Notes: a model not told the origin generated them from the letters alone. A DNA stretch of 64,000 bases from Ferruginivarius sediminum (GCF_003344765.1 NZ_QPMH01000010.1:62001-126000), one strand, 5' to 3'; numbered from the stretch's first letter, positions 1-10,097 are shown. A program made the numbers and translations.

Positions 1-426
<426 letters not shown>

Positions 427-439
427 AAAGCCAAGCGTC

Positions 440-480
440 GAGTGGTGTCGCTTCGTGACGGCACGCTGCGACACCAACTC
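440..480 (+). promoter_or_regulatory. Long stem-loop in the rpsJ leader
   Basis: Between tuf and rpsJ the sequence folds into a nearly perfect stem. GAGT (440-443) pairs with ACTC (477-480), then after one bulged A (476) GGTGTCGC (444-451) pairs with GCGACACC (468-475). A 2x2 internal loop follows, and CGTG/CACG closes an ACGG tetraloop (458-461). No T-run follows, so it does not look like a simple terminator of tuf. It ends 17 bases before the rpsJ ATG. In enterics the S10 leader is the site of autoregulation by L4; a comparable role here is inference. Confidence 0.5.
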
Positions 481-497
481 CCAAACGGGTTGCGACC

Positions 498-812
498 ATG
501 GAAAGCCAGAATATTCGTATCCGCTTGAAGGCCTTCGAACACCGGGTGCTCGATCAGTCGACCTCGGAGATCGTGAATACGGCCAAGCGGACCGGCGCTC
601 GGGTGCGGGGACCGATTCCGTTGCCCACGCGTATCGAGCGTTACACCGTGCTGCGGTCGCCTCATATCGACAAGAAGAGTCGTGAGCAGTTCGAGGTCCG
701 TACACACAAGCGGCTTTTAGACATCGTCGATCCAACGCCGCAGACGGTCGATGCGCTGATGAAGCTCGACCTGGCTGCTGGCGTGGACGTCGAGATTAAG
801 CTGAAGGGCTAG
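498..812 (+). CDS. rpsJ: 30S ribosomal protein S10 (NusE)
   Basis: S10 is a protein of the 30S head; with NusB it also takes part in antitermination as NusE. The 104-residue product has the usual length and contains the conserved loop [19 protein letters not shown] and the following [14 protein letters not shown]. The ATG at 498 is chosen because the protein then starts as the family does ([13 protein letters not shown]). It is the first gene of the S10 block and begins shortly after a stable stem-loop. The upstream Shine-Dalgarno is weak, which fits a leader where translation may be controlled. Confidence 0.98.
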   Translation: MESQNIRIRLKAFEHRVLDQSTSEIVNTAKRTGARVRGPIPLPTRIERYTVLRSPHIDKKSREQFEVRTHKRLLDIVDPTPQTVDALMKLDLAAGVDVEIKLKG

Positions 813-816
813 GGCG

Positions 817-1584
817 ATGCGTACCGGCGTACTCGCACAGAAAGTTGGCATGACCCGCCTGTTCACCGAGACAGGGAAGCATGTTCCCGTTACGGTGCTG
901 AAGGTGGACGATTGCCAGGTGGTCGCCGTGCGCACCGAGGAGAAGGACGGTTACAATGCCGTTCAGATCGGTGCGGGCACAGCGAAGGCCAAGAACGTCA
1001 CGAAGCCGATGCGCGGCCACTTCGCCAAGGCGAAGGTCCGTCCCAAGGCAAAGCTGGCCGAGTTCCGTGTTTCCGCGGACGCGCTGCTGGAACTGGGGCA
1101 GGAACTCTCCGCCGCGCACTTCGTTGAGGGGCAGCATGTCGACGCCAGCGGCATCACCATCGGCCGCGGTTTCCAAGGGGCCATGAAGCGTCACAACTTC
1201 AGCGGCCTGAGGGCAAGCCATGGCGTCTCTGCCGTGCACCGCGCGCTTGGCTCGACCGGCCAGATGCAGGATCCGGGGCGCGTCTTCAAGGGCAAGAAGA
1301 TGCCCGGCCAGATGGGCAGCCGGAAGGTCACGACGCAGAGCCTCGAAGTCGTGTCTGTCGACACGGATCGCAATCTCGTTCTGGTAAAGGGCTGCGTGCC
1401 CGGTCACGAGGGCTCCTGGGTGCGGCTGAGCGATTCGCTGAAGCGCGCCTTGCCGGAGAACCTGCCGTTCCCGGCCGGCCTTCGGGAAGCCGGCGCGGCG
1501 GCGGATGCTGGCGAAGGCCAGCAGGCCGAGGTGCCGGTCGGTGAAGGCGAGAGCGGCGCGACCGAAGAGAAGAAGGACGCTTAA
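817..1584 (+). CDS. rplC: 50S ribosomal protein L3
   Basis: L3 is an early-assembly 23S rRNA-binding protein whose long loop reaches toward the peptidyltransferase centre. The product has 255 residues, clearly longer than the roughly 210 of E. coli. The body shows the family start [16 protein letters not shown] and the loop segment [20 protein letters not shown], which includes the glutamine that PrmB methylates in E. coli. The extra length is a C-terminal tail of about 40 residues rich in Ala, Gly and Glu ending EEKKDA. It starts four bases after rpsJ, so the two are co-transcribed. Confidence 0.98.
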   Translation: MRTGVLAQKVGMTRLFTETGKHVPVTVLKVDDCQVVAVRTEEKDGYNAVQIGAGTAKAKNVTKPMRGHFAKAKVRPKAKLAEFRVSADALLELGQELSAAHFVEGQHVDASGITIGRGFQGAMKRHNFSGLRASHGVSAVHRALGSTGQMQDPGRVFKGKKMPGQMGSRKVTTQSLEVVSVDTDRNLVLVKGCVPGHEGSWVRLSDSLKRALPENLPFPAGLREAGAAADAGEGQQAEVPVGEGESGATEEKKDA

Positions 1585-1587
1585 ATC

Positions 1588-2208
1588 ATGAAGTGCCCGG
1601 TCAAAACGCTGGACAACAACCAGGCCGGTGAGATCGAGCTCAGCGATGCCGTCTTCGGTGCGCCCGTGCGCAAGGATATTCTGGCGCGGGTGGTTGAGTG
1701 GCAGCTTGCCAAGCGTCGCGCCGGTACGGCGTCGACGAAAACCCGTGGAGAGGTCGAGGGCTCGACGCGAAAGATCTTCAGGCAGAAGGGTACGGGGCGT
1801 GCTCGCCATGGCGCCGTTCGCGCCAATATCTTCCGCGGCGGCGGCATCGCTCACGGTCCGCGTCCACGTTCCTTTGGCAAGGATCTGCCGAAGAAGGTGC
1901 GTCGGTTGGGCTTGAAGAGCGCGCTGTCGGCGAAGGCGAGCGAAGGCAAGCTGATCGTGCTTGACGATGCGAAGGCGGAGAGCCCGAAGACGCGCGAGAT
2001 GCGGCAGAAGCTGCAGGCGCTTGGCATCGGGCATGCCCTGATCGTCGGTGGAGAGCAGCTTGACGAGAATTTCTCGCTGGCGGTCAGGAATATCGTTGGG
2101 ATCGACGTTCTGCCGATGGTTGGCGCGAACGTGCACGACATCCTCCGGCACGACACGCTCGTGCTGACGAAGGAAGCCGCCCAGGCATTGGAGGCGCGAC
2201 TGACATGA
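1588..2208 (+). CDS. rplD: 50S ribosomal protein L4
   Basis: L4 binds 23S rRNA and lines part of the exit tunnel with an extended loop. In enterics it also represses its own S10 operon. The 206-residue protein has normal length. The Arg- and Gly-rich loop is recognisable ([20 protein letters not shown], then [15 protein letters not shown]). It starts three bases after rplC, and its TGA overlaps the ATG of rplW by four bases, which implies translational coupling. If the stem-loop before rpsJ is a regulatory leader, L4 is the first candidate ligand; this has not been shown here. Confidence 0.98.
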   Translation: MKCPVKTLDNNQAGEIELSDAVFGAPVRKDILARVVEWQLAKRRAGTASTKTRGEVEGSTRKIFRQKGTGRARHGAVRANIFRGGGIAHGPRPRSFGKDLPKKVRRLGLKSALSAKASEGKLIVLDDAKAESPKTREMRQKLQALGIGHALIVGGEQLDENFSLAVRNIVGIDVLPMVGANVHDILRHDTLVLTKEAAQALEARLT

Positions 2209-2537
2209 GCAGGGGCCGCATCTATAAGCCCAGCCAGGTGAAGCTGAGCGGTGCGCGCATGTATGATCTTGTGCGTGAACCGGTCATCACCGAGAAGGCG
2301 ACCATGGGCTCCGAGCACAATCAGGTGACGTTTCGCGTGCCGCTATGGGCCTCGAAGCCGGAGATCAAGGCAGCCATCGAAGGCCTGTTCTCGGTCAGGG
2401 TGAAGAGTGTGAATACCCTTCGCCAGAACGGCAAGGTCAAGCGGTTCCGCGGAATGCCCGGTAAGCGCCCGGACACCAAGAAGGCTTACGTGACCCTGGA
2501 AGAGGGCCACAGCATCGACGTTACGACGGGGGTCTAA
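2205..2537 (+). CDS. rplW: 50S ribosomal protein L23
   Basis: L23 sits at the mouth of the exit tunnel and is the docking site for trigger factor and SRP. The core starts at [15 protein letters not shown] and ends [11 protein letters not shown] as in alphaproteobacterial homologues. The ATG at 2205, which overlaps the rplD stop, gives 110 residues with an 18-residue basic N-terminal extension. A second ATG at 2259 would give the core alone. I prefer 2205 because of the overlap and because N-terminal extensions are common in this group. Confidence 0.96.
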   Translation: MSRGRIYKPSQVKLSGARMYDLVREPVITEKATMGSEHNQVTFRVPLWASKPEIKAAIEGLFSVRVKSVNTLRQNGKVKRFRGMPGKRPDTKKAYVTLEEGHSIDVTTGV

Positions 2538-2540
2538 GCG

Positions 2541-3371
2541 ATGGCGCTGAAAACCTACAATCCCGTCACGCCCGCGCAGCGCCAGCTGGTCACAGTGGAT
2601 CGGAAGACCCTACACAAGGGTAAGCCGGTGAAGCGCCTGACAGAGGGCCTGACGAGTTCGGGTGGGCGGAATAATGCCGGGCGGGTGACGGCGCGCCGCC
2701 GCGGTGGTGGGCACAAGCGTGCCTACCGCGTGGTCGACTTCAAGCGGCGCAAGTTCGACGTGTCTGCGAAGGTGGAACGGCTGGAGTACGATCCGAACAG
2801 GTCGGCCTTCATCGCCTTGATCACCTACGACGACGGCGAACAGGCCTACATCCTGGCGCCGCAGCGGCTGCAGCCCGGTGACACGGTTATTGCGGCCAAC
2901 AAGGCGGATGTCCGTCCGGGCAACGCGATGCCGCTCAAGTCGGTCCCCGTCGGCACGATCGTGCACAACGTGGAGATGAAGCCGGGTAAGGGCGGTCAGA
3001 TTGCGCGCGCGGCAGGCGGCTATGTTCAGCTCGTCGGGCGCGATGCGGGTTACGCGCTGTTGCGGCTTTCATCCGGCGAGGTCCGGATGGTGCGGGCGGA
3101 GTGCATGGCCACGATCGGGGCGGTCTCTAATCAGGACCACGCCAACGTGAACAAGGGCAAGGCCGGCCGGACGCGATGGCTTGGCAAGCGGCCCGCGGTC
3201 CGCGGCGTGGCGATGAACCCGATCGACCATCCGCATGGCGGTGGCGAGGGACGGACGTCCGGCGGCCGGCATCCGGTAAGCCCGTGGGGCAAGCCGACGA
3301 AGGGCGCGAAGACGCGCAAGAACAAGCGGACCGACGCGATGATCGTGCGGCGTCGGCAGAAGCGGAAGTAA
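2541..3371 (+). CDS. rplB: 50S ribosomal protein L2
   Basis: L2 is needed for subunit joining and lies near the peptidyltransferase centre. The 276-residue product has the standard length. It shows the RNA-binding segment [20 protein letters not shown] and the C-terminal signature [20 protein letters not shown], whose histidine corresponds to the functionally important one of E. coli L2. The end is strongly basic ([18 protein letters not shown]). It lies three bases after rplW. Confidence 0.99.
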   Translation: MALKTYNPVTPAQRQLVTVDRKTLHKGKPVKRLTEGLTSSGGRNNAGRVTARRRGGGHKRAYRVVDFKRRKFDVSAKVERLEYDPNRSAFIALITYDDGEQAYILAPQRLQPGDTVIAANKADVRPGNAMPLKSVPVGTIVHNVEMKPGKGGQIARAAGGYVQLVGRDAGYALLRLSSGEVRMVRAECMATIGAVSNQDHANVNKGKAGRTRWLGKRPAVRGVAMNPIDHPHGGGEGRTSGGRHPVSPWGKPTKGAKTRKNKRTDAMIVRRRQKRK

Positions 3372-3383
3372 CGGAGGGCGGTC

Positions 3384-3662
3384 TTGGCTCGCTCGGTTTG
3401 GAAGGGCCCGTTCGTCGACGGTTATCTGCTGAAGAAGGCAGAGACCGCTCGCGAGAAGGGGCGGAAGGAAATCATCAAGACGTGGTCGCGGCGGTCGACG
3501 ATTATGCCGCAGTTCGTCGGTCTCACGTTCGGTGTCTACAACGGCAAGAAGTTCCTGCCCGTGCTCGTCACCGAGCATATGGTGGGGCACAAACTGGGCG
3601 AATTCGCGCCGTCGAAGACGTTCCACGGCCATGCCGCCGACAAGAAGGCCAAGAGGAAGTAA
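3384..3662 (+). CDS. rpsS: 30S ribosomal protein S19 (TTG start)
   Basis: S19 binds 16S rRNA in the 30S head with S13 and contacts the A-site tRNA region. The product has 92 residues and begins [19 protein letters not shown], an exact family start, so translation must begin at TTG 3384. A strong Shine-Dalgarno GGAGGG lies just upstream. The conserved [19 protein letters not shown] and the closing [16 protein letters not shown] are present. The gene is unbroken and fits between rplB and rplV with short gaps. Confidence 0.98.
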   Translation: MARSVWKGPFVDGYLLKKAETAREKGRKEIIKTWSRRSTIMPQFVGLTFGVYNGKKFLPVLVTEHMVGHKLGEFAPSKTFHGHAADKKAKRK

Positions 3663-3665
3663 GTC

Positions 3666-4046
3666 ATGGGCAAGCCGAAATCGGCCCGTCCGGTCGCGGA
3701 GAACGAGGCCCACTCGATGGCGCGGTCTCTGCGGATCAGCCCGCAGAAGCTGAACTTGGTCTGCGGCATGATTCGCGGAAAGGACGCCGAGCGCGCCCTG
3801 GCCGAGCTGAGCTTCAGCAAGCGGCGGATCGCCAGTGACGTGAAAAAGGTGCTGGAATCGGCGATCGCGAACGCGGAGAACAACCATCAGCTTGACGTCG
3901 ATCGCCTCTATGTGGCCGAGGCGTCGGTGGGCAAGTCGCTTGTTATGAAGCGGTTCCGTCCGCGGGCCCGCGGTCGCGTAGGCCGCATCAATAAGCCGTT
4001 CAGCCGACTGACCGTGGTCGTTCGCGAGCGCGAGGAGAGCGCCTAG
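3666..4046 (+). CDS. rplV: 50S ribosomal protein L22
   Basis: L22 binds all domains of 23S rRNA and its beta-hairpin forms part of the exit-tunnel constriction, the site of many macrolide-resistance changes. The 126-residue protein has the family body ([20 protein letters not shown]) and the hairpin region [21 protein letters not shown] short N-terminal extension precedes the core. It starts three bases after rpsS and ends two bases before rpsC. Confidence 0.98.
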   Translation: MGKPKSARPVAENEAHSMARSLRISPQKLNLVCGMIRGKDAERALAELSFSKRRIASDVKKVLESAIANAENNHQLDVDRLYVAEASVGKSLVMKRFRPRARGRVGRINKPFSRLTVVVREREESA

Positions 4047-4048
4047 AT

Positions 4049-4729
4049 ATGGGTCATAAAGTCAATCCGACCGGGTTCCGCCTCGGCATCAATCGAACCT
4101 GGGATTCGCGCTGGTTTGCCGGCCGCCAGCAGTACGGAGAACTGCTCCACGAGGACCTGCGCCTGCGCCGGTATCTGAAGAAGCGGCTGTACCAGGCCGG
4201 TGTCGCCCGGATTGTTATCGAGCGGCCGGCGAAGAAGGCGCGGATCACGATTCACACGGCGCGTCCGGGTGTTGTGATCGGCAAAAAGGGGGCGGACATC
4301 GAGAAACTGCGCCAGCAGCTGCAGAAGATGACCGGCAGCGAGGTGCATCTGAATATCCTCGAGATTCGCAAGCCGGAAACCGAGGCGCGACTGGTGGCGG
4401 AGAACATTGCCAATCAGCTTGAGCGCCGCGTCGCCTTCCGCCGTGCGATGAAGCGGGCCGTGCAGTCGGCGATGCGCCTTGGCGCTCAGGGTATCCGGAT
4501 CAATTGCGGCGGCCGCCTGGGCGGCGCCGAGATCGCGCGGACCGAGTGGTATCACGAGGGTCGGGTGCCGCTGCACACGCTGCGTGCCGACATCGATTAC
4601 GGTGAGGCGACGGCCAAGACCGCGTACGGCACCTGCGGCGTCAAGGTTTGGGTCTTCAAGGGCGAGATCCTCGCGCACGATCCGATGGCGCAGGACAAGC
4701 GCCAGCAGGAAACGCAGGCCGGGCGCTGA
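4049..4729 (+). CDS. rpsC: 30S ribosomal protein S3
   Basis: S3 is in the 30S head at the mRNA entry channel, where it helps unwind mRNA. The 226-residue product starts [20 protein letters not shown], as expected. It carries a KH RNA-binding domain with the GxxG loop GKKG (in [17 protein letters not shown]), followed by the conserved [20 protein letters not shown]. The C-terminus is short and polar. The next gene follows after a 41-base gap, the first larger spacing inside this block. Confidence 0.99.
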   Translation: MGHKVNPTGFRLGINRTWDSRWFAGRQQYGELLHEDLRLRRYLKKRLYQAGVARIVIERPAKKARITIHTARPGVVIGKKGADIEKLRQQLQKMTGSEVHLNILEIRKPETEARLVAENIANQLERRVAFRRAMKRAVQSAMRLGAQGIRINCGGRLGGAEIARTEWYHEGRVPLHTLRADIDYGEATAKTAYGTCGVKVWVFKGEILAHDPMAQDKRQQETQAGR

Positions 4730-4770
4730 CCGGCGAGAGTCGAAGACGAGAAGGTTAGGGATCGGCGACC

Positions 4771-5190
4771 ATGTTGCAGCCGAAGAGAACGAAATACCGC
4801 AAGGCGCATAAAGATAAGACGCGCCTTCGCGGTGTCGCCAAGGGCGGGACCCAGCTCAACTTCGGCCAGTACGGCCTGAAGGCCGAGAGTTCGGCGCGCT
4901 TGTCCGCCCGCCAGATCGAAGCGGCGCGACGCGCGGTTACCCGCCATATGCGCCGCGTCGGTAAGCTGTGGATCCGCGTGTTCCCGGACGTGCCGATCAG
5001 CGAGAAGCCGGCCGAGGTGCGCATGGGTAAGGGCAAGGGCACCGTCGAGTGGTGGGCGGCGCCGGTCCATCCGGGCCGTGTGATCTTCGAGTTGGACGGC
5101 GTGCCGAAGGAAGTCGCCGAAGAGGCGTTCCGGCTCGCGTCGGCGAAGCTGCCGATCAAGACGAAGTTCATCACGCGGTTGGAGGGCTGA
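4771..5190 (+). CDS. rplP: 50S ribosomal protein L16
   Basis: L16 helps shape the A-site and central protuberance of the 50S subunit. The 139-residue protein begins [14 protein letters not shown] and contains the signature [20 protein letters not shown] near its middle. Length and both ends match the family. It is followed after four bases by rpmC. Confidence 0.98.
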   Translation: MLQPKRTKYRKAHKDKTRLRGVAKGGTQLNFGQYGLKAESSARLSARQIEAARRAVTRHMRRVGKLWIRVFPDVPISEKPAEVRMGKGKGTVEWWAAPVHPGRVIFELDGVPKEVAEEAFRLASAKLPIKTKFITRLEG

Positions 5191-5194
5191 ACAG

Positions 5195-5404
5195 ATGAAA
5201 GCCGCCGATCTGCGTAGCAAGACCGTGGACGAGTTGAAGGACCAGCTCCTGAACCTGAAGAAGGAGCAGTTCAATTTGCGCTTTCAACGGGCAAGCGGTC
5301 AGTTGGAGAACACGGCTCGCGTGCGTCAGGTACGCCGCGACATCGCCCGGATCAAGACGATCCTGACGACGAAAAGCCGAGAAGCTCAGGGGCAGGAGAA
5401 GTAA
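5195..5404 (+). CDS. rpmC: 50S ribosomal protein L29
   Basis: L29 is a small helical protein next to L23 at the tunnel exit. The 69-residue product shows the family pattern of two helices: [20 protein letters not shown], then [20 protein letters not shown]. It is tightly packed between rplP and rpsQ, four and three bases away. There is nothing unusual in it. Confidence 0.97.
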   Translation: MKAADLRSKTVDELKDQLLNLKKEQFNLRFQRASGQLENTARVRQVRRDIARIKTILTTKSREAQGQEK

Positions 5405-5407
5405 GCG

Positions 5408-5653
5408 ATGCCGCGCCGAATCCTTCAGGGCACGGTGGTTTCCGACAAGGGCGACAAGACCGTCCAGGTTCTTGTCGTGCGCCGGGTGAAGCATCCGCTC
5501 TACAAGAAGTTCATCAAGCGCACGAAGCGCTATGCGGCGCATGACGCCGACAACAACGCCAAGATCGGCGATTGGGTGCGGATTCGCGAGTGCGCACCGC
5601 ATTCGAAGACCAAGCGCTGGGAAATCATCGCCGAAGGCGAGATCGCCGGCTAG
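5408..5653 (+). CDS. rpsQ: 30S ribosomal protein S17
   Basis: S17 is an OB-fold protein that binds 16S rRNA early in assembly. The 81-residue product contains [19 protein letters not shown] and [20 protein letters not shown], the expected blocks in the expected order. It starts three bases after rpmC. It ends 29 bases before rplN. Confidence 0.98.
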   Translation: MPRRILQGTVVSDKGDKTVQVLVVRRVKHPLYKKFIKRTKRYAAHDADNNAKIGDWVRIRECAPHSKTKRWEIIAEGEIAG

Positions 5654-5682
5654 GCGCCTGCGAACAAGAAGGGTGTGATCCG

Positions 5683-6051
5683 ATGATCCAGATGCAAACC
5701 AACCTGGACGTCGCCGATAATTCCGGCGCTCGCCGGGTGCAGTGCATCAAAGTGCTGGGCGGCTCCAAGCGGACGTCGGCCTCTGTGGGCGACATTATCG
5801 TCGTCTCCGTGAAGGAGGCGATTCCCCGCGGGCGCGTCAAGAAAGGCGACGTACACCGTGCTGTGGTAGTGCGCACGGCGAAGGAGTTGCGGCGCGAGGA
5901 TGGTACGGCCATCCGTTTCGACCGGAATGCGGCGGTGCTGCTCAGTCGGCAGAACGAGCCGATCGGCACGCGTATATTCGGTCCGGTGACGCGCGAGCTG
6001 CGCGCCAAGAAGTTCATGAAGATCATTTCGCTGGCGCCCGAGGTGCTGTGA
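5683..6051 (+). CDS. rplN: 50S ribosomal protein L14
   Basis: L14 forms an intersubunit bridge with 16S rRNA and is the site where the silencing factor RsfS binds. The frame is open further upstream, but the family start [19 protein letters not shown] fixes the ATG at 5683 and gives the standard 122 residues. Further signatures are [20 protein letters not shown] and FDRNAAVLL. Its TGA shares one base with the ATG of rplX, so the two are translationally coupled. Confidence 0.98.
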   Translation: MIQMQTNLDVADNSGARRVQCIKVLGGSKRTSASVGDIIVVSVKEAIPRGRVKKGDVHRAVVVRTAKELRREDGTAIRFDRNAAVLLSRQNEPIGTRIFGPVTRELRAKKFMKIISLAPEVL

Positions 6052-6368
6052 TGGCTTCGAAAGTGAAGCGTGGCGACACCGTGGTCGTCCTCAATGGGAA
6101 GGATCGCGGACGGAGTGGCGAGGTTCTTCGGGTGATTCCGAAGGAAGACCGCGTCGTGGTGCAGGGTGTGAACGTGGTGAAGCGTCACCAGCGTCCCTCG
6201 ATGGGTCAGCAAGGCGGCATCATCGAGAAAGAGGCGCCCATTCATCTGTCCAACGTCTCCGTCGCTGACCCGAAGGACGGCCGGCCCACCCGGGTTGGCT
6301 TCCGCGTTCTGGACGACGGGCGCAAGGTGCGCGTCGCCCGGCGCTCGGGCGAAACGATCGACCGCTGA
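6051..6368 (+). CDS. rplX: 50S ribosomal protein L24
   Basis: L24 starts 50S assembly at the 5' end of 23S rRNA. The 105-residue product begins [20 protein letters not shown], a KOW motif, and continues with [20 protein letters not shown], the usual L24 body. The frame continues upstream of the ATG only as a shadow inside rplN. The start at 6051 overlaps the rplN stop by one base. Confidence 0.98.
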   Translation: MASKVKRGDTVVVLNGKDRGRSGEVLRVIPKEDRVVVQGVNVVKRHQRPSMGQQGGIIEKEAPIHLSNVSVADPKDGRPTRVGFRVLDDGRKVRVARRSGETIDR

Positions 6369-6385
6369 GGGGTGGAGTGTTAGCC

Positions 6386-6928
6386 ATGGCGGCCCGATTT
6401 AAGCAACAGTACGACGACAAGATCCGTGCGCAGTTGGTCGAACGGTTCGGCTACGAAAACCCCATGCAGGTGCCTCGGTTGGAGAAGATCGTGGTGAACA
6501 TGGGCGTTGGCGAGGCCGTCGGTGACCAGAAGAAGGTTCAGGCCGCGGCGGAGGAACTGACGCGCATCGCCGGCCAGAAGGCGGTCATTACCCGGGCGAA
6601 AAAGTCGATTGCCGGCTTCAAACTGCGCCAGGGGATGCCGATTGGCTGCAAGGTCACGTTGCGTCGTGATCACATGTACGAGTTCCTGGATCGGTTAATC
6701 ACCATCGCGCTACCGCGTGTACGTGATTTCCGCGGGGTGCCCGGTAGGAGCTTCGACGGCCGCGGCAACTTCGCGATGGGGCTGAAGGAACAGATCGTGT
6801 TCCCGGAGATCGACTATGACGCGGTCGACCAGGTTCGCGGGATGGACATTGTGATCTGTACGACGGCGAAGTCGGATGAGGAGGCACGCGCGCTCCTCAA
6901 GGGCTTCGACATGCCGTTCCAGAATTGA
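6386..6928 (+). CDS. rplE: 50S ribosomal protein L5
   Basis: L5 binds 5S rRNA and contacts P-site tRNA. The ATG at 6386 gives 180 residues beginning [17 protein letters not shown], which lines up with the family start. A GTG at 6377 in the same frame would add only three residues and sits too close to the purine stretch GGGGTGGAG that probably serves as ribosome-binding site. Conserved blocks are [33 protein letters not shown] and [17 protein letters not shown]. Confidence 0.97.
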   Translation: MAARFKQQYDDKIRAQLVERFGYENPMQVPRLEKIVVNMGVGEAVGDQKKVQAAAEELTRIAGQKAVITRAKKSIAGFKLRQGMPIGCKVTLRRDHMYEFLDRLITIALPRVRDFRGVPGRSFDGRGNFAMGLKEQIVFPEIDYDAVDQVRGMDIVICTTAKSDEEARALLKGFDMPFQN

Positions 6929-6951
6929 GCGGCTGCGAGGAGAATTTCGAG

Positions 6952-7257
6952 ATGGCGAAGAAGAGCTCCGTCGAGACCAACAAGAAGCGGATCCGCATGG
7001 CCAAGAAGTATGCGGCCCGGCGCAGCGCGCTGAAAGCGAAGGTGCGCGACATGTCGCTGGCTCCGGAGGAACGGTTCCAGGCCTCGCTTGAACTGGCAAA
7101 GCTTCCGCGAAACGGGTCGCCGACGCGGGTGCGCAACCGGTGCGAGCTGACAGGCCGTCCGCGTGGTTACTATCGGAAGTTCCGGTTGTCCCGTATCGCC
7201 CTGCGCGAACTGGCCTCGGTTGGCCAGATTCCCGGCATGGTCAAGTCGAGCTGGTAA
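6952..7257 (+). CDS. rpsN: 30S ribosomal protein S14 (zinc-free type)
   Basis: S14 assembles late into the 30S head. The 101-residue product is the long form without the two CxxC zinc motifs. It has a single Cys ([20 protein letters not shown]), typical of proteobacterial S14. The ATG at 6952 follows GCGAGGAG and gives the family start [13 protein letters not shown]. No second zinc-type copy is visible in the window. Confidence 0.98.
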   Translation: MAKKSSVETNKKRIRMAKKYAARRSALKAKVRDMSLAPEERFQASLELAKLPRNGSPTRVRNRCELTGRPRGYYRKFRLSRIALRELASVGQIPGMVKSSW

Positions 7258-7275
7258 GGCAAGGAGCGCCGCGTC

Positions 7276-7674
7276 ATGGCAATGAGCGATCCCCTCGGGG
7301 ACCTGCTGACCCGCATCCGCAACGGACAGCGCGCGAACAAGCGCACGATCGTTGCGCCGGGCTCCAGGCTGCATCGAAATGTACTCGAAGTGCTGAAGCG
7401 CGAAGGGTATATCCGCGGCTTTGATTTGCGCGAGCTTCGCCCCGGCGTGCGGGAAGTGCAGATCGAGTTGAAGTACAATGAGGGCGAGCCGGTGATCCAG
7501 GAGATCTCCCGGGTGTCCCGGCCGGGCCGCCGCGTCTACTCCAAGATCAAGGAGCTGCCGCGCGTGTACAATGGCTTGGGCATTACCATCCTGTCGACGC
7601 CGCAGGGCGTGCTTTCGGACGCCGAAGCCCGCGCGGCGAACGTCGGCGGAGAAGTTCTCTGCCGCGTTTTCTGA
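7276..7674 (+). CDS. rpsH: 30S ribosomal protein S8
   Basis: S8 binds helix 21 of 16S rRNA and, in E. coli, represses the spc operon by binding its mRNA. The 132-residue product starts [20 protein letters not shown]. It contains [21 protein letters not shown] and ends with [15 protein letters not shown], all characteristic. It is preceded by GGCAAGGAG, a good ribosome-binding site. Confidence 0.98.
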   Translation: MAMSDPLGDLLTRIRNGQRANKRTIVAPGSRLHRNVLEVLKREGYIRGFDLRELRPGVREVQIELKYNEGEPVIQEISRVSRPGRRVYSKIKELPRVYNGLGITILSTPQGVLSDAEARAANVGGEVLCRVF

Positions 7675-7694
7675 TGGAATAGAGGCGTAGTACG

Positions 7695-8228
7695 ATGTCC
7701 CGCGTAGGCAAGAATCCGGTCACGGTCCCCGATGGCGTCGAGCTCAAGGTCGAAAGCGACCGGATCGTCGCCAAGGGAAAGCTTGGGGAGCTCGCCGCTC
7801 CGCTGAGCGACTTGGTGAAGACGGAACTCAAGGATGGCGAGTTCGCCGTGGAGCCGGCGAACGACACGCAGAAGGCCCGCGCCATGTGGGGCACGACCCG
7901 GGCGGTGGTGCAGAACATGGTCACGGGGGTTTCAGCTGGCTTCACGCGCGAGCTGGAGATTGTTGGCGTTGGTTACCGCGCGCAGGTGCAGGGCCAGACG
8001 CTGAACCTGCAGCTTGGGTATAGTCACGACATCAATTATCCGATCCCCGAAGGCATCACGATCAAGTGTGCCAAGCCGACCTCTGTCAGCATTTCGGGCG
8101 CGGATAAGCAGCGTGTCGGGCAGGTTGCGGCGGAAATTCGCGGCTTCCGGCCACCGGAGCCATACAAGGGCAAGGGCATCAAGTACGCGGGTGAACAGAT
8201 CCTGCGGAAAGAAGGCAAGAAGAAGTAG
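7695..8228 (+). CDS. rplF: 50S ribosomal protein L6
   Basis: L6 lies near the factor-binding region of the 50S subunit. The 177-residue product starts [19 protein letters not shown]. It contains two copies of the L6 fold and the late signature [19 protein letters not shown], followed by a basic end. Length is standard. It is followed by rplR after four bases. Confidence 0.98.
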   Translation: MSRVGKNPVTVPDGVELKVESDRIVAKGKLGELAAPLSDLVKTELKDGEFAVEPANDTQKARAMWGTTRAVVQNMVTGVSAGFTRELEIVGVGYRAQVQGQTLNLQLGYSHDINYPIPEGITIKCAKPTSVSISGADKQRVGQVAAEIRGFRPPEPYKGKGIKYAGEQILRKEGKKK

Positions 8229-8232
8229 AGCC

Positions 8233-8595
8233 ATGCTGAGTGCACGGGAACTTCGGGAGCGGCGCAAGTTACGCGTCCGCTCTCAGATCGGGAAGAAGAG
8301 CAGCGATCGCGTTCGGTTGTCCGTCTTCCGGTCCAGTAAGCACATATACGCGCAGGTGATTGACGACCGGAAGGGCATAACGCTTGCGCACGCCTCGACT
8401 CTCGATCCGGACTTGCGCAAGGCGCTGAGGTCCGGTGCTGACAAGGGCGCCGCGGCGCAGGTCGGCAAGCTGATCGCGGAACGGGCGGTGAAAGCCGGCG
8501 TCAAGGAAGTGGTCTTCGACCGGGGCGGCTGCATCTATCACGGACGTGTTCGGGCGTTGGCCGATGCGGCGCGTGACGGCGGCCTTTCGTTCTAG
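8233..8595 (+). CDS. rplR: 50S ribosomal protein L18
   Basis: L18 binds 5S rRNA together with L5. The ATG at 8233 gives 120 residues beginning [20 protein letters not shown]; the frame upstream lies inside rplF and is not coding. The core [20 protein letters not shown] and the end [20 protein letters not shown] match the family closely. Confidence 0.98.
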   Translation: MLSARELRERRKLRVRSQIGKKSSDRVRLSVFRSSKHIYAQVIDDRKGITLAHASTLDPDLRKALRSGADKGAAAQVGKLIAERAVKAGVKEVVFDRGGCIYHGRVRALADAARDGGLSF

Positions 8596-8610
8596 GTGAG
8601 TGGGGAATAA

Positions 8611-9156
8611 ATGGCACGCAGCGACAGGCATGACCGCCGCGAAGAGAGCGAGCTGGTCGAAAAGCTGGTCCACATTAACCGCGTCGCCAAGGTCGTGAAG
8701 GGCGGCCGGCGGTTCGGCTTCGCCGCGCTTGTCGTGGTCGGCGATGGCAAGGGCCGGGTCGGCTACGGCAATGGCAAGGCGCGTGAGGTGCCGGAGGCGA
8801 TCCGGAAGGCGACCGAGCAGGCGAAGCGCACGATGATCCGCGTGCCGCTCCGCGAGGCGCGGACGCTGCACCACGACGTGCCGGGGCATTTCGGTGCTGG
8901 GCGGGTGATTCTCCGGGCCGCGCCTCCGGGCACGGGCATCATTGCCGGCGGTCCGATGCGCGCGATCTTCGAGGCGCTTGGCGTGCATGACGTGGTCGCC
9001 AAGTCGGCAGGCACGCAGAACCCGCACAACATGATCAAGGCAACCATGGACGGCCTTTCCAAGTGTCGCAGCCCCCGGCAGGTGGCACAGCGCCGCGGCA
9101 AGAAGGTGTCGGAGATCGTGGGACGGCGCGAAGGCGCCCAGACCACCGGAGAGTAA
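8611..9156 (+). CDS. rpsE: 30S ribosomal protein S5
   Basis: S5 contributes to decoding accuracy and lies at the mRNA entry side of the 30S subunit. The 181-residue product starts [20 protein letters not shown]. It has the double-stranded-RNA-binding-like N domain ([19 protein letters not shown]), then [20 protein letters not shown] short polar tail ends the protein. Confidence 0.98.
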   Translation: MARSDRHDRREESELVEKLVHINRVAKVVKGGRRFGFAALVVVGDGKGRVGYGNGKAREVPEAIRKATEQAKRTMIRVPLREARTLHHDVPGHFGAGRVILRAAPPGTGIIAGGPMRAIFEALGVHDVVAKSAGTQNPHNMIKATMDGLSKCRSPRQVAQRRGKKVSEIVGRREGAQTTGE

Positions 9157-9162
9157 GGTACG

Positions 9163-9360
9163 ATGGCCGAGAAGAAGACCAAGACCGTGACGGTCACGCA
9201 GATCCGCTCCGGAGCGCATCGCTTGCCGAAACAGCGAGCGACGCTTCTGGGTCTTGGCCTGACGCGCATCGGGCGTAGCAGGACCCTGGAAGACACCCCA
9301 GCCGTGCGGGGTATGATCGAAAAGGTCCAGCATCTTATCCGCGTCGAGGAGAACGCCTGA
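9163..9360 (+). CDS. rpmD: 50S ribosomal protein L30
   Basis: L30 is a small protein at the side of the 50S subunit. The 65-residue product has the family body [20 protein letters not shown] and [20 protein letters not shown]. It starts six bases after rpsE. A 123-base gap without a gene (9361-9483) separates it from rplO; I see no RNA gene or clear terminator in it. Confidence 0.97.
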   Translation: MAEKKTKTVTVTQIRSGAHRLPKQRATLLGLGLTRIGRSRTLEDTPAVRGMIEKVQHLIRVEENA

Positions 9361-9483
9361 ACAGGCGGTCCAGGCAACTTGCGGACGCCGTAGCGATACG
9401 CAGGGGCGTGATCGCGAAGTCACAAAGCCCGCGCAGATTTGCGATTACGCCGCGCAGGGTCAGCATCGAAGGATGGCGAGGCG

Positions 9484-10011
9484 ATGAAACTCAACGAGAT
9501 CAAGGACAACGAGGGCGCCACGCGTGCCCGTAAGCGTCTGGGCCGTGGTATCGGTTCTGGTCTGGGGAAGACATCCGGCAAGGGTCATAAGGGTCAGCGG
9601 GCCCGTAGCGGTGTGGCCCTGCACGCATTCGAAGGCGGGCAGATGCCGTTGCACCGACGGATGCCGAAGCGTGGCTTTACCAACAAATGGGCCAAGAACT
9701 TCGTCGAGGTCAACCTGGACCAGCTGCAGAAGGCCGTCGACAGTGGGCGTATTGACCCGGCCAATCCGGTTGACGCAAAGGTCATTTCCGCGGCGGGCAT
9801 TCTCAAGCGCACCCGCGATGGTGTGCGTATCCTGGGGCGTGGCGAGTTGAAGGCGAAGCTCGAACTCGTGGTCGCGGGCGCGTCGAAGAGCGCGCGGGAA
9901 GCAGTTGAAAAGGCTGGTGGCTCGATCACGATCGAGAATGCCGAGAAGGTGGAGGCGGCCGAGGCGCGGAAAACGAAGCGCGGACGCAAGGCAACCGAGA
10001 CCGGGGCGTAG
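9484..10011 (+). CDS. rplO: 50S ribosomal protein L15
   Basis: L15 is a late-assembly 50S protein. The ATG at 9484 gives the family start [20 protein letters not shown]; the open frame upstream is not conserved coding. The glycine-rich block [20 protein letters not shown] is present. At 175 residues it is about 30 longer than E. coli L15, owing to a C-terminal tail rich in Ala, Glu and Lys that ends [11 protein letters not shown]. Confidence 0.97.
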   Translation: MKLNEIKDNEGATRARKRLGRGIGSGLGKTSGKGHKGQRARSGVALHAFEGGQMPLHRRMPKRGFTNKWAKNFVEVNLDQLQKAVDSGRIDPANPVDAKVISAAGILKRTRDGVRILGRGELKAKLELVVAGASKSAREAVEKAGGSITIENAEKVEAAEARKTKRGRKATETGA

Positions 10012-10019
10012 CACCCCGC

Positions 10020-10035
10020 CGCGAGCGCGCTCGCG
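10020..10035. repeat. Perfect 16-base palindrome before secY
   Basis: CGCGAGCG followed by CGCTCGCG forms a perfect palindrome in the 86-base gap between rplO and secY. It has no loop bases, so a DNA-level or weak RNA-level role is equally possible. A chance palindrome in GC-rich DNA cannot be ruled out. Confidence 0.3.
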
Positions 10036-10097
10036 CCCGGCCCGGCACTGCAGGTCGGGTAAACACCGTAACCGTCTCAAGGTACAGGCAAGCGAAG

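Noticed and set aside
427..497. tuf terminator with rpsJ starting a new unit
   Set aside because: The hairpin lacks a T-run and no promoter is seen between it and rpsJ; kept as a leader structure instead.
796..2151. 451-codon open frame on the minus strand across rplC and rplD
   Set aside because: It mirrors highly conserved ribosomal genes; GC-rich codon structure keeps the opposite frame open. Its protein looks like no family.
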